A stretch of DNA of 64,000 nucleotides, taken from assembly GCA_021201795.1 (NCBI GenBank), contig JAJQEF010000016.1, positions 166,543 through 230,542 of the forward strand. Direction: 5' to 3'. This DNA is from Rikenellaceae bacterium. Lineage in GTDB: Bacteria; Bacteroidota; Bacteroidia; Bacteroidales; Rikenellaceae. Shown here in pieces: positions 10,399-20,140 of this stretch (within the stretch, counting starts at the first letter, position 1; each line of letters starts with the position of its first letter). Position numbers and translations under genes: made by a program. The notes beneath the pieces are model-generated. The model made no database searches, had not been told where the DNA came from, and saw only the letters and a list, made by a program, of their open reading frames with translations.

Positions 10399-11433
10399 AT
10401 GGATACACAATTAAAACCAAAATATACTCCACAGGATTTTAAAAGCGAACTCGAGATTAAATGGTGTCCGGGATGCGGCGACCATGGTATTCTTAATTCC
10501 GTTCAGAAGGCGATGCCCGAAGTGGCCGAACAAATGGGTTATTCCCATGAAGATTTTACTATCGTTTCAGGTATCGGATGTTCTTCGCGTTTCCCGTATT
10601 ACATGAAAACTTACGGTTTCCACGGAATACACGGACGTGCCTCGGCTATTGCTACAGGCGTTAAAGTCGCTAACCCGAAATTATCCGTATGGCAGATCAC
10701 CGGTGACGGCGATGCCATGGCTATAGGCGGCAACCATTTCATCCATGCGATAAGACGTAATATAGATCTTAATATAATTCTCTTCAATAACGAGATTTAC
10801 GGCCTTACAAAAGGGCAGTATTCTCCTACATCTAAATATGGGAAGGTAACCAAAACTTCTCCGTTCGGAACCATTGAAGAACCGTTCAATCCTGGACAGT
10901 TGGTTATAGGTTCACGCGGAACGTTCTTCGCGAGATCGTTAGACGTAGAGTTGAATCTTACGAAAGAGTGTCTTGTCGAGGGTTCGAAACATCACGGAAC
11001 TTCAGTAGTCGAAGTTTTGCAGAACTGTGTTATTTTTAACGATAAGACCCACATTGCGATTACAGACAAAGCAGAGCGTGCGGACCGGACTATTGTCTTG
11101 AAGCATGGAGAAAGAATGATTTTCGGAAAAGAAAAAAATAAAGGGCTCATCCTGGACGGTTTCGAACTCAAAGTTGTGACTATCGGAGAGAACGGGGTAA
11201 AGGAAGAGGATATTCTTGTTCACGATGCCCATGAAAAAAATCCGATTGTTCATACGATGCTCGTAAATATGGCTTATCCTGAATATCCCGTTGCATTAGG
11301 TGTGATAAGGGAAGTAAAGGAAGGTACTTACGATGCCCGCATGGTTGAGCAGATCGAGGAAGCCTCTGCTGAAAGCAAAATAAAAACTATGGACGACCTG
11401 CTGAATAGCGGCGATACATGGGAGGTGAAATAA
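10399..11433 (+). CDS. korB: 2-oxoacid ferredoxin oxidoreductase, beta subunit
   Basis: KWCPGCGDHGIL, GIGCSSRFPYY, GDGDAMAIGGNHFIHAIRRN thiamine-diphosphate motif. Confidence 0.93.
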   Translation: MDTQLKPKYTPQDFKSELEIKWCPGCGDHGILNSVQKAMPEVAEQMGYSHEDFTIVSGIGCSSRFPYYMKTYGFHGIHGRASAIATGVKVANPKLSVWQITGDGDAMAIGGNHFIHAIRRNIDLNIILFNNEIYGLTKGQYSPTSKYGKVTKTSPFGTIEEPFNPGQLVIGSRGTFFARSLDVELNLTKECLVEGSKHHGTSVVEVLQNCVIFNDKTHIAITDKAERADRTIVLKHGERMIFGKEKNKGLILDGFELKVVTIGENGVKEEDILVHDAHEKNPIVHTMLVNMAYPEYPVALGVIREVKEGTYDARMVEQIEEASAESKIKTMDDLLNSGDTWEVK

Positions 11434-11476
11434 AAAAATAAGGGGAATTTAAATTCCCCTTATTTTTTTATTTCAC
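11425..11476. terminator. perfect 52-bp palindrome, likely bidirectional terminator
   Basis: gtgaaataaaaaaataaggggaattt|aaattccccttatttttttatttcac; each arm contains GTG AAA TAA, the end of one convergent gene. Confidence 0.85.
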
Positions 11477-11719
11477 TTGTTCCTTAAGAAGTTTTAGAGC
11501 GTAATCCAGTATCGTCCTGTCATTCAGGTTAACGATTCCCCCGTCCGGTCCTTTTTCTACATGAATTCCGACTGATTCTCCGTTCTCAAAGTGTCTGCCT
11601 CCGAAATAATTTCTGACAGCATCTATACTCAGATTAAGGTCATCAGCGATTTTTTTCATACTGCCGGATGGTAGACTGTCTTTAATTCTACGCAGCTCGT
11701 TAAATGTGATCACTTCCAT
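11468..11719 (-). CDS. small Bacteroidetes DNA-binding-like (HTH) protein
   Basis: 83 aa; KKIADDLNLSIDAVRNYF resembles a helix-turn-helix. Confidence 0.65.
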   Translation of the reverse strand: MEVITFNELRRIKDSLPSGSMKKIADDLNLSIDAVRNYFGGRHFENGESVGIHVEKGPDGGIVNLNDRTILDYALKLLKEQVK

Positions 11720-11919
11720 AGCTGTATCGTTTTAGTTAAAGTTAATTTCTGTTTAAAGATAATTAATTAAATATAAAATACCAAACCGGTGGTCATCATA
11801 AAACTACGGTTCCTTAAATAAAAATGAATACATTTTATATACCAGAGCTCTTTATGTTGAGGAACTTAGTTGTAGCTCGCATATCAGACTCTTAAATATA
11901 TAAAAATAACCGATTTTCA

Positions 11920-11952
11920 TTTGCTATTAAAATAAAAAAAATCGTATATTTG
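11920..11952 (+). promoter_or_regulatory. promoter of the HU gene: TTTG (11920-11923) and TATATTTG (11945-11952)
   Basis: Both Bacteroidetes boxes at 21-nt spacing. Confidence 0.65.
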
Positions 11953-11998
11953 CAGTCCGATTATATGTTTAAGTATAAACTATTTAACCTTTATAAAA

Positions 11999-12280
11999 AT
12001 GACAAAGGCAGATGTCGTCAATGAAATTGCTAAAAGTACCGGTGTTGAAAAAGTTCAGGTACAGAAAATCGTTGAATCTTTTATGGATTCGATAAAAGAT
12101 TCTCTCACCCAGAATAATAATGTTTATTTGAGAGGATTCGGCAGTTTTATTGTTAAAAAACGTGCCCAGAAAGTGGCAAGAAATATATCCAAAAACACTA
12201 CGATTACGATTCCGGAGCACAATATTCCGGCGTTCAAACCATCGAAGAGTTTTGTAGCGAAAATAAAAGAAGTAAAATAA
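11999..12280 (+). CDS. hup: HU family DNA-binding protein
   Basis: MTKADVVNEIAKSTGVEK...VYLRGFGSFIVKKRAQKVARNISKNTTITIPEHNIPAFKPSK. Confidence 0.93.
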   Translation: MTKADVVNEIAKSTGVEKVQVQKIVESFMDSIKDSLTQNNNVYLRGFGSFIVKKRAQKVARNISKNTTITIPEHNIPAFKPSKSFVAKIKEVK

Positions 12281-12304
12281 TTTTTAACTTAAAAAGAAAC
12301 TAAA

Positions 12305-12397
12305 ATGCCAAGCGGAAAAAAAAGAAAAAGGCATAAAATGGCTACTCACAAAAGGAAAAAACGCCTTAGAAAAAACAGACATAAAAAGAAAAAATAG
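12305..12397 (+). CDS. very basic 30-aa small protein (AURKAIP1/COX24-like)
   Basis: ATGCCAAGCGGA...TAG encodes MPSGKKRKRHKMATHKRKKRLRKNRHKKKK; 24 nt after hup and before a terminator; below the ORF-track length cutoff. Confidence 0.8.
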   Translation: MPSGKKRKRHKMATHKRKKRLRKNRHKKKK

Positions 12398-12428
12398 GTA
12401 GCCTGTTTTTCGTCTAATTATTTTTAGC

Positions 12429-12460
12429 AAACCTAAAGAGACTACTTACTCTTTAGGTTT
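12429..12460 (+). terminator. intrinsic terminator-like hairpin after the small basic ORF
   Basis: AAACCTAAAGAG...CTCTTTAGGTTT 12-bp perfect stem. Confidence 0.75.
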
Positions 12461-12511
12461 GTTATTATTGGAGAAGTTTACTTTGTAAAATAGTATTGCC
12501 GTTATAGGTCG

Positions 12512-14050
12512 ATGAATAAAGAGTTAATAATCAGTGTTAAATCCGGAGAAATTCAGATAGCTTTAGTTGAGGATAAACAATTAGTTGAGTTCAGTAAGGA
12601 AAAAAGCAATACCGGATTTTCGGTAGGAGATATTTATCTGGGTAAAGTTAAAAAGATAATGCCCGGATTAAATGCCTCCTTTGTGAATATTGGACATGAG
12701 AAGGATGCGTTTATTCATTATCTTAACCTCGGACCGAATTTCGCCACGCTTCACAAAGCGATAAATTCCACGAAAAGCAAAGGAAACGAGTTTATTCAAC
12801 TTCAAAATAAGCAAACACTAAAACGTGACGGAAAAATATCCCAGGTTATTTCTTCCGGTCAGAATATTTTAGTTCAGATAGCTAAAGAAGCTATCTCTAC
12901 CAAAGGGCCGAGGCTTACTGCCGATATATCTATTGCCGGGAGACACGTCGTGCTTTTGCCTTTGGTAGATAAAATTTCAATCTCTCAGAAGATAAAGGCT
13001 AATGATGAGCGCAAAAGATTGAAAAAAATAGCAGAGAACGCTTTACCGCCTAATTATGGATTAATAATAAGGACTGCTGCTCTCGGTAAAGAAAACCATG
13101 ATCTGGAACAGGAAATTAAAAGCCTTGTAAAAAAATGGGAGCATGTGTATGAAAAAGCACGCACTGAAGACCCTCCGGTTCTGCTTGCAAATGAAATAAA
13201 CAGAACTACTGCTATTTTGAGGGATCTTTTAAGTGTTTCGTTTTCCAATATATATGTTGACGACGATATTACGTACGAAGAAATAAAAGAATACATCCGC
13301 ACCATTGAACCGGGACGTGAAAAAATAGTAAAATTATACAAGGGAAATACGTCAATATTCGATAATTTCGATATAACCAAGCAAATCAAATCTTCCTTTG
13401 GTAAGACTATATCGTTCAAACGCGGTGCCTACATGATCATAGAGCATACAGAGGCTCTTCATGTGATTGATATAAACAGCGGTAAGCGTGCGAAGGTTGC
13501 GGATAATCAGGAAGAAACTGCCGTCGAAGTCAATTTGAATGCTGTATCGGAAATTGCCAGGCAACTTCGTTTAAGGGATATGGGGGGAATAATCGTTATC
13601 GATTTTATTGATATGCATCAGGCGGGAAATAAGCAGCTTATATATGAAAAAATGAGGGATGCGATGTCGACGGATCGTGCGAAGCATACGATTCTTCCTT
13701 TGACGAAATTCGGTTTAATGCAGATCACTCGTCAACGTGTAAGGCCCGAGACACATATAGAAACGAGTGAGGTTTGTCCTACGTGCAATGGATCGGGAAA
13801 AATCACTCCTTCAATTCTTCTAACCGAAAAGATCGAAAATGCCATCGGATATTATTCCAAGGAAAAGAATGCAAAATTTCTTGAAGTTCACCTTCATAGT
13901 TTTGTTGCAGCATTTATATGCTGTGGATTTTTCTCATTGAGAATGAAATGGATGCTGAAATATAAATGTTTTATTAAGATCGTTCCGGAAATGTCTCTGG
14001 TATTTATGAAAATTAAAATTTTCGATAAAAGCAAGACGGAACTGGAATGA
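12512..14050 (+). CDS. rng: ribonuclease G/E family protein
   Basis: S1-like GDIYLGKVKKIMPGLNASFVNIG, GGIIVIDFIDM, CPTCNGSGKI zinc-link. Confidence 0.93.
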   Translation: MNKELIISVKSGEIQIALVEDKQLVEFSKEKSNTGFSVGDIYLGKVKKIMPGLNASFVNIGHEKDAFIHYLNLGPNFATLHKAINSTKSKGNEFIQLQNKQTLKRDGKISQVISSGQNILVQIAKEAISTKGPRLTADISIAGRHVVLLPLVDKISISQKIKANDERKRLKKIAENALPPNYGLIIRTAALGKENHDLEQEIKSLVKKWEHVYEKARTEDPPVLLANEINRTTAILRDLLSVSFSNIYVDDDITYEEIKEYIRTIEPGREKIVKLYKGNTSIFDNFDITKQIKSSFGKTISFKRGAYMIIEHTEALHVIDINSGKRAKVADNQEETAVEVNLNAVSEIARQLRLRDMGGIIVIDFIDMHQAGNKQLIYEKMRDAMSTDRAKHTILPLTKFGLMQITRQRVRPETHIETSEVCPTCNGSGKITPSILLTEKIENAIGYYSKEKNAKFLEVHLHSFVAAFICCGFFSLRMKWMLKYKCFIKIVPEMSLVFMKIKIFDKSKTELE

Positions 14051-14733
14051 AAGACTTTGTGATACATCCGGAAATCGGCAAAGTCACTATAAATAGGTCA
14101 AAAAGAGCCAAACGTTTGTCTGTAACCGTGAGAAATACCGAGACTATACTCACAATTCCCCCACGGATTAAGTACGATATAGCTTATGGATTTCTTGATG
14201 ATAAAGCAGCATGGATATTATCTGTAAAGAAGAAATATAAGCGGGATAATCAAATTATTCTTCCGATTAAAACCCGCTGTTATGAATTAATTTCAACTCA
14301 GTGTATTGCAGGGGAGGAACTTTGTACCGTGTCTGGGAAAACTATCTGTATATTTTTATCTCAAAATATAGAATCCGACCCCTCTCAAGAAATCATAAAG
14401 AAAGTTCTGGATGATGTTTACTATCAGGAGGCTAAAGTTCTACTTCCGGGGAGGGTTAATCTTCTGGCTGAGAAATATGGGTTTGATTTTAATAAATTGT
14501 CATTCAGGAGGTCATACACACGGTGGGGTAGCTGTTCCGGTAAAAATAATATAAGCCTCAGTTCGAGGCTTATGAAATTGCCGGACCGACTAATAGATTA
14601 TGTTATCCTTCATGAACTTTGTCATACTGTTCATAAAAACCACGGAAAAGATTTTCACGAGTTGCTGGATAAGGTTACATACGGGAATCACCGTTCTCTC
14701 AATTCCGAGCTCAGAAAATTTTCTACCAGATAG
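14047..14733 (+). CDS. YgjP/SprT-like M48-type metallopeptidase
   Basis: RWGSCSGKNNISLSSRLMKLPDRLIDYVILHELCHTVHKNHGKDF. Confidence 0.85.
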   Translation: MKDFVIHPEIGKVTINRSKRAKRLSVTVRNTETILTIPPRIKYDIAYGFLDDKAAWILSVKKKYKRDNQIILPIKTRCYELISTQCIAGEELCTVSGKTICIFLSQNIESDPSQEIIKKVLDDVYYQEAKVLLPGRVNLLAEKYGFDFNKLSFRRSYTRWGSCSGKNNISLSSRLMKLPDRLIDYVILHELCHTVHKNHGKDFHELLDKVTYGNHRSLNSELRKFSTR

Positions 14734-16113
14734 TTATAAGGAAGCTATCTGGCAGTAGGATTGGTATTTGTCGATTACCTTAGAAACAAACGCACTTGTT
14801 TCTTTATATCCGTAGAATCTCCCGCTTTTCACGATTTCTTCGGCAATTATATCGTCATTCGATTTTAACTCCAGGTATTTTTTTACACATAACCATTCAT
14901 CCGGATTCTCTCCATATTTAACCGCCAGTTTTCTGGCATCCAATACATGTCCGATGCCGCAGTTATAACACGCCAACATGATACTCATCCTGTCGTTTAT
15001 ATGGGTTCCAGGAGCGAATTTTATGGACCGTTCAATGTTTTTAATAAGTTTTACAGCGACAGTTATGTTCGTTTCCACATCCATAAGATTATCCGGATCG
15101 TAATCGAATTGTCTGGCAACCTGTGGCATTACCTGCATCAGACCGCATGCTCCTTTGGAAGATATTACCGAAGGATTAAATTTTGATTCCTGATATGCCA
15201 TTGCGGATATGAGCCTCCAATCGAGATTCTCTTCTTTCGCTATTTTCTTTATGATTTCGTCATATTCCGAGATTCTTCGTCCGTTGTTACGAACTATTTG
15301 GCTTCGTTGTTCCGGATGGCTGTATATCCTGTCGAGTTTTGCGTATTTATCAGAAGCTTTAAAAACATCCAACCAAGATTCGAAATGCTTTGCAACTATC
15401 GAATCTTCTTTATTGAACATTACATAAACAGGAATCTCTTCGCGGAACTCATAAATTCCCGTAAGGTTTTTAATAAGTGCTTGTCCGATATCCGCTTCAT
15501 TCTTTTCACATATAAGATAATCATACTTACCCGTACTCAGATCTTGAAGCATGTTAAGTATATTTTTGGTCGTAAGGTAAGTATGGGTGTTCTTAAGAGA
15601 ATCCAGAAGAATGTCGAAAGATTTGGATGAAGAGAACGCCTGTGATACCATAATAGTTTTACCGTCCGCTTTTTCGATTAGTTCGAAGATATTGGAAAGT
15701 GGTGTACTCTTTTTTTCTTTTCTGGTTAGTACTACATAAGAAGTATTAAAAACAGGAATTGCGTAAGTTGATTCGTCAAGTATATTACTTTTCAGAACTG
15801 CGGCTATATTAATCTTTTTTTCTTTCAAAAGAGCTTCGTAAGCAGAAGTTGAATTGTCCGGTATTATTTCGAGCTCGATACCCAATAATGATGCATAGGA
15901 ATTCAGGATTTCATGTTGAAGCCCGTAATACGAGACTCCGTTTATTTCAAAATTGCCTGGTATATTATTGTCGATAGCTACTAACAATCTGTCGGTGTGC
16001 TGTAATTTATCCCGGTATACTACGTCTCCGCGTGAATCTTTGTTGCTTAATAAATAAATTAAAACTGATAAAAAAATAATAGTTGTTGATGTAATAATAG
16101 ATTTTCTGACCAT
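14734..16113 (-). CDS. MltF-like membrane-bound lytic transglycosylase (solute-binding domain plus SLT domain)
   Basis: SAMAYQESKFNPSVISSKGACGLMQVMPQVARQF and N-terminal periplasmic binding-like region. Confidence 0.87.
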   Translation of the reverse strand: MVRKSIITSTTIIFLSVLIYLLSNKDSRGDVVYRDKLQHTDRLLVAIDNNIPGNFEINGVSYYGLQHEILNSYASLLGIELEIIPDNSTSAYEALLKEKKINIAAVLKSNILDESTYAIPVFNTSYVVLTRKEKKSTPLSNIFELIEKADGKTIMVSQAFSSSKSFDILLDSLKNTHTYLTTKNILNMLQDLSTGKYDYLICEKNEADIGQALIKNLTGIYEFREEIPVYVMFNKEDSIVAKHFESWLDVFKASDKYAKLDRIYSHPEQRSQIVRNNGRRISEYDEIIKKIAKEENLDWRLISAMAYQESKFNPSVISSKGACGLMQVMPQVARQFDYDPDNLMDVETNITVAVKLIKNIERSIKFAPGTHINDRMSIMLACYNCGIGHVLDARKLAVKYGENPDEWLCVKKYLELKSNDDIIAEEIVKSGRFYGYKETSAFVSKVIDKYQSYCQIASL

Positions 16114-16145
16114 ATTTTCAGATTTGGTTAATACTAAGCGGAGTT

Positions 16146-18170
16146 TTAATCATAGAAACTCCAGGAGAAACCCAGTTTGAACATTCTCCGGTTGAGAGGA
16201 TAATGTAGAACGCCGAAATAGTTTCTTTTGCCGAAAAGGTCCTCATTTACGTGTTGGAATTTAACCAATATTCTCATTCTCTTCCATTTGGCTGACACGA
16301 AGGCATCCATAAATAGATAATTTCCCAATTTTTTTTCATCCTGGTTATAGAACTGCATTGTTGCAGGCATATAAGCAGGGGCGTAGTATTCTGTATTATA
16401 CCATGCGTCGATACCCAATTGTATGCGTAACACGTCTCTTACAAGGTTAAAGTCAATAAAATAAGCGCCGTATGCTGTCACCAATGGCAATGCAACGACT
16501 GATTCATTAGAACTCCACTGAAGCAATAACCTGTGGTTAAAATTGAAAATACCTGCTTTGGAGTTTTTCCTTATGTAAATTCCTGAAATACTTAAGGTTC
16601 CGCCATATTGTTCCGGCAATGCTTTGGTGTTGTAATAAATTTTATCGTTTATAACACTTTGCCAGCCGCCCACTTCCAATCCTATGGCTTCTGCTTCAAG
16701 TTTTGCGGAGATGTTTGTTTCAGTCTCTTTGTTAAAATTATTGCTCCATACAAAATGGTTGGAGAAATAATTTTCATCCCAATATCCCGGAGACCGGTTG
16801 TCTATCGATCCTGAAACGGTTAGCGACAGAGGTCTGGATTTAATGAATACCGACATTTTTAGTTCGGCATTTACGCTTAAATCCTGGCTCTTATCACCGA
16901 ACGGATGATATGTAACATTTCCGCGCCAGTCTATATACTGCTTTATTTTACCTGTCAATGAACCGTAAATGTATGTGTCGTTCCTTTTTGTGTTCTTATT
17001 TCCCTGAAGATAATTCCGGAAGTTGAACATATAGTACGAATACATCGCGTGTCCGATTCCCGCATCAATCGTACCAATAACAGCGTTCCTATCCCATGGC
17101 TGAAGTTGGATGAATATTTTATTGTCTATTTTGGATTCGTTAATGGAGTCGTTTGATACAGAGGGAGATATATACCAGTTGTCATAAAAGTCCGTACTAT
17201 TGGCCTTTGTGTCTGTATATTTTTTCTTAAATCTGGTATATTCGAAGTAATGTCCAACAAAAATAGAAGATTTATCTGCTATGGAAAAGTCCTCAAAGTA
17301 TACTTTCTGAAGTGGTATACCATACGCCTGTGATACATAGAAAGTATTCCCTTTGAATTCATTTCGCGCATCGGTAAGGTTAACTTCAATATTATAGGGC
17401 AGACTGTATATCGTGTCGATAACATCTTCATCCCGAATTATACCTCCGTTCTCTCGGATATCTCCCATATTATATATATATCCTGCATGGATAGAATATT
17501 TTTTCCCGGTATGTGAGAATGCAGTAGAAAGATTTTTATCCTTAGACCTTTGGCTGCTATACATCCCTTTGGTTCCACGGTTCTTATAATCGATATTTAT
17601 CCCTGTGGAAGGGGATATATTTTGTGCATGAACCACCCTCAGTTGTTCTTCCGCTCTCCGGGTCTGCCCGGACATGTACCAGGATAATTGTGTAAACGGT
17701 TCTTTAACGTTGAAGAATCTCGCGGATTGTGGATCGACGAGATATGAATCATAAGCCCTTAAAAAAACAAAATCATTATTAGTAGGTCTCTCGAAGTAGT
17801 TTAGTGATTGGGCTGCACCGCCAAGGTTCCCCAGATAAGCCGAGCCGGCCCATTTCTCCATAAAGGGATAGTCGACCTCGAATCTTTTCAATAAAGTGTC
17901 AATGGTTATGGTATCGACCCTGTTGGCATTCATTTCGGCCTGCCATGCGAAGATATGCATGTTTCTTATCGAATCGTCGAAAAAATACGATTCAAGTGGC
18001 TGTTTTTCTTTAACGACCTCTAATGAGTCTTTTTCTTTATTTTTTTTTAAAAGTTTATCTATTAACGCTTGTTGTCCATAAGAGGAATCCGGTGAGAAAA
18101 AAATAAACAAAAGAACAACAGTAATTGCTGTTCTCAGTAGTGCGTGTATTTTTTTCAACTCCGATATCAT
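16146..18170 (-). CDS. putative outer-membrane porin/beta-barrel protein
   Basis: Signal peptide, long alternating beta-strand sequence, aromatic C-terminal end (FKLGFSWSFYD). Confidence 0.7.
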   Translation of the reverse strand: MISELKKIHALLRTAITVVLLFIFFSPDSSYGQQALIDKLLKKNKEKDSLEVVKEKQPLESYFFDDSIRNMHIFAWQAEMNANRVDTITIDTLLKRFEVDYPFMEKWAGSAYLGNLGGAAQSLNYFERPTNNDFVFLRAYDSYLVDPQSARFFNVKEPFTQLSWYMSGQTRRAEEQLRVVHAQNISPSTGINIDYKNRGTKGMYSSQRSKDKNLSTAFSHTGKKYSIHAGYIYNMGDIRENGGIIRDEDVIDTIYSLPYNIEVNLTDARNEFKGNTFYVSQAYGIPLQKVYFEDFSIADKSSIFVGHYFEYTRFKKKYTDTKANSTDFYDNWYISPSVSNDSINESKIDNKIFIQLQPWDRNAVIGTIDAGIGHAMYSYYMFNFRNYLQGNKNTKRNDTYIYGSLTGKIKQYIDWRGNVTYHPFGDKSQDLSVNAELKMSVFIKSRPLSLTVSGSIDNRSPGYWDENYFSNHFVWSNNFNKETETNISAKLEAEAIGLEVGGWQSVINDKIYYNTKALPEQYGGTLSISGIYIRKNSKAGIFNFNHRLLLQWSSNESVVALPLVTAYGAYFIDFNLVRDVLRIQLGIDAWYNTEYYAPAYMPATMQFYNQDEKKLGNYLFMDAFVSAKWKRMRILVKFQHVNEDLFGKRNYFGVLHYPLNRRMFKLGFSWSFYD

Positions 18171-18257
18171 CCGATAAATAACCGCTAAAAAGCCTCGGCA
18201 AAGGTAATAAAAAAATATAAAATTGAATATAAATGTAATATGTTGAAAAATAGCCTA

Positions 18258-18968
18258 TTATCTTCTATCTGCTAAATTCTTTGCGATAGATGTTGCTATA
18301 TAAACCATAATTACGACAGGAATTGCGGCAAAGTCTAATAACAGTGCCATTCCAACGGTAAATATTACGAAGATATAACGGATTAAATTACCACGTATTG
18401 CCGTATTTTTGAATTTAAAGGAAAACATTTTTATCTCGCTTACCATAAGTATACAGAATAATACTACCAGAATACTGATGATTATGTAGTTATAGGCCGC
18501 ATAATTTATAACACGGTAACTGCTTGTCGATGCCAGATAGGTTAAAGATCCGAAAAAAATGGCATTAGCGGGTGTTGCCAGGCCTATAAATTCTTCCGTT
18601 TGCCGTGTGTCGATATTGAATTTGGCCAATCTGAGCGCCGAAAATACGGGAATAAGAAACATAATATAAGACCAGTTACCGGGAAAAATATTATAATATC
18701 CGGCAAAACAAAATAATGAGAATGCAGGTGCCATTCCAAAACTTACCATATCTACCAGCGAGTCCAGTTCTTTTCCTATATCGGAATATGACTTGAGGAT
18801 CCTGGCTGTCAAACCGTCGAAAAAATCGAATCCGGCACCGATTAAAATAAAAAGGAAACTCCATAAAAAGTTGTAGTTAAACGCACAGATTATGGACATA
18901 CATCCGGCAATAAGATTGAAGCATGTGATTATATTCGGTACAGTAAATAATTTCATTTTCATATTCAA
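18258..18968 (-). CDS. pssA: CDP-diacylglycerol--serine O-phosphatidyltransferase
   Basis: GAGFDFFDGLTARILKSYSDIGKELDSLVDMVSFG CDP-alcohol phosphotransferase motif. Confidence 0.92.
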   Translation of the reverse strand: MNMKMKLFTVPNIITCFNLIAGCMSIICAFNYNFLWSFLFILIGAGFDFFDGLTARILKSYSDIGKELDSLVDMVSFGMAPAFSLFCFAGYYNIFPGNWSYIMFLIPVFSALRLAKFNIDTRQTEEFIGLATPANAIFFGSLTYLASTSSYRVINYAAYNYIIISILVVLFCILMVSEIKMFSFKFKNTAIRGNLIRYIFVIFTVGMALLLDFAAIPVVIMVYIATSIAKNLADRR

Positions 18969-19099
18969 CGATTAAGGTACGAAAATAGTAAAAAAATATT
19001 TTCTACAAATTTATAACTTAAACGGAAAGACGTAGCATTATCGAAAGTTTCAATTTTGTAATATTTGGACAGACAGATATCTGCGCATGCTTTTTATTC

Positions 19100-19107
19100 T
19101 ACATTTG
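19100..19107 (+). promoter_or_regulatory. -7 box TACATTTG
   Basis: 26 nt upstream of the ATG at 19133. Confidence 0.45.
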
Positions 19108-19132
19108 CCTCCGTTGTATAAAATCGTGATTT

Positions 19133-19477
19133 ATGAGAATATTGGTGAATTGCAACGATTCCCTCTTCTGCGATCTGATTGTCGAACGTCTCAGAATTGA
19201 AGGAAACGATGTTAATTATGTTTGCAACGATGATGAAATGCTCGCACTCTTGTCGTGTTCCGAATACGATCTGGTGATACTTGTACTCGATTACCGTTTT
19301 GCAGATAATGCGATTCTTCTTAAACTTACCGCAGACGGGATCAGGTTCTTTATTCTTTCTAAACTGGCAGATGAATACAGCGTTTATTCCGCTTATGTCT
19401 CTGGCGTGGTATATTACATGTCCCTGCCGGTGGATTTCACTAAATTTCTGGTAAAAATAAAACAACTGGTATATTGA
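19133..19477 (+). CDS. degenerate receiver (CheY-like) domain protein
   Basis: Receiver-like beta/alpha pattern; YDLVILVLDY has V at the expected phospho-Asp position, and the usual K-P is LP. Confidence 0.6.
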   Translation: MRILVNCNDSLFCDLIVERLRIEGNDVNYVCNDDEMLALLSCSEYDLVILVLDYRFADNAILLKLTADGIRFFILSKLADEYSVYSAYVSGVVYYMSLPVDFTKFLVKIKQLVY

Positions 19478-20139
19478 TGGAATATATTTTTTATTATTCC
19501 GTGCTTTTATTTCTATTGGCAATAACATTTATTTTGATGTATACCTTATACATTTATTTGTATCGTAGAAAGTATGCTAAAATTTATAATATTTATAAAA
19601 ATAGGTTACTGCAATACTTGTCTCCGCACAAAGAACTGGTTCCCATGATCTTTCCTGATATAGAGAAAAAAATGAATTCCAAAGTGCTTACGGACATGAT
19701 CTTTAACCTGATGCTGAAAGTAGATGGAACCGAAGCAAAAATAATGACCTTAATATTTCGAAGTAACGGATTAACCGATTACGTTAGTAAATATGGAGGT
19801 AAAGGTAGTAAAAGGCAGCTATGCAGAGCCTTGAATGTTTTTTCCAGATTTCCGGCGAGAACAAGTTCCATATTTACCCTCGGCCATTATTTATATGATA
19901 AAGATAGGGATGTGAGAATGTTTGCACTTATAGCTTTTTTTATGCATGATCCGCAAAGATTATCCCTAACATTGAAAAATTATCCGTATAGACTTATGAT
20001 GCGTGATTACGCTAATATTTATGATTTTTGTGTCCGCAATTCATCGGATATTAATTATGAACTTCTTGAAAAATCCAGAAACAAAAGTGTTGTCAATTTT
20101 AGCAGGCAGTTAATAAAATTAAAAGGAAAAATAAAATAA
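19474..20139 (+). CDS. membrane-anchored helical-repeat (HEAT-like) protein
   Basis: N-terminal TM segment; DKDRDVRMFALIAFFMHDPQRL resembles a HEAT repeat; overlaps the upstream ORF. Confidence 0.5.
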   Translation: MMEYIFYYSVLLFLLAITFILMYTLYIYLYRRKYAKIYNIYKNRLLQYLSPHKELVPMIFPDIEKKMNSKVLTDMIFNLMLKVDGTEAKIMTLIFRSNGLTDYVSKYGGKGSKRQLCRALNVFSRFPARTSSIFTLGHYLYDKDRDVRMFALIAFFMHDPQRLSLTLKNYPYRLMMRDYANIYDFCVRNSSDINYELLEKSRNKSVVNFSRQLIKLKGKIK

Positions 20140-20140
20140 A

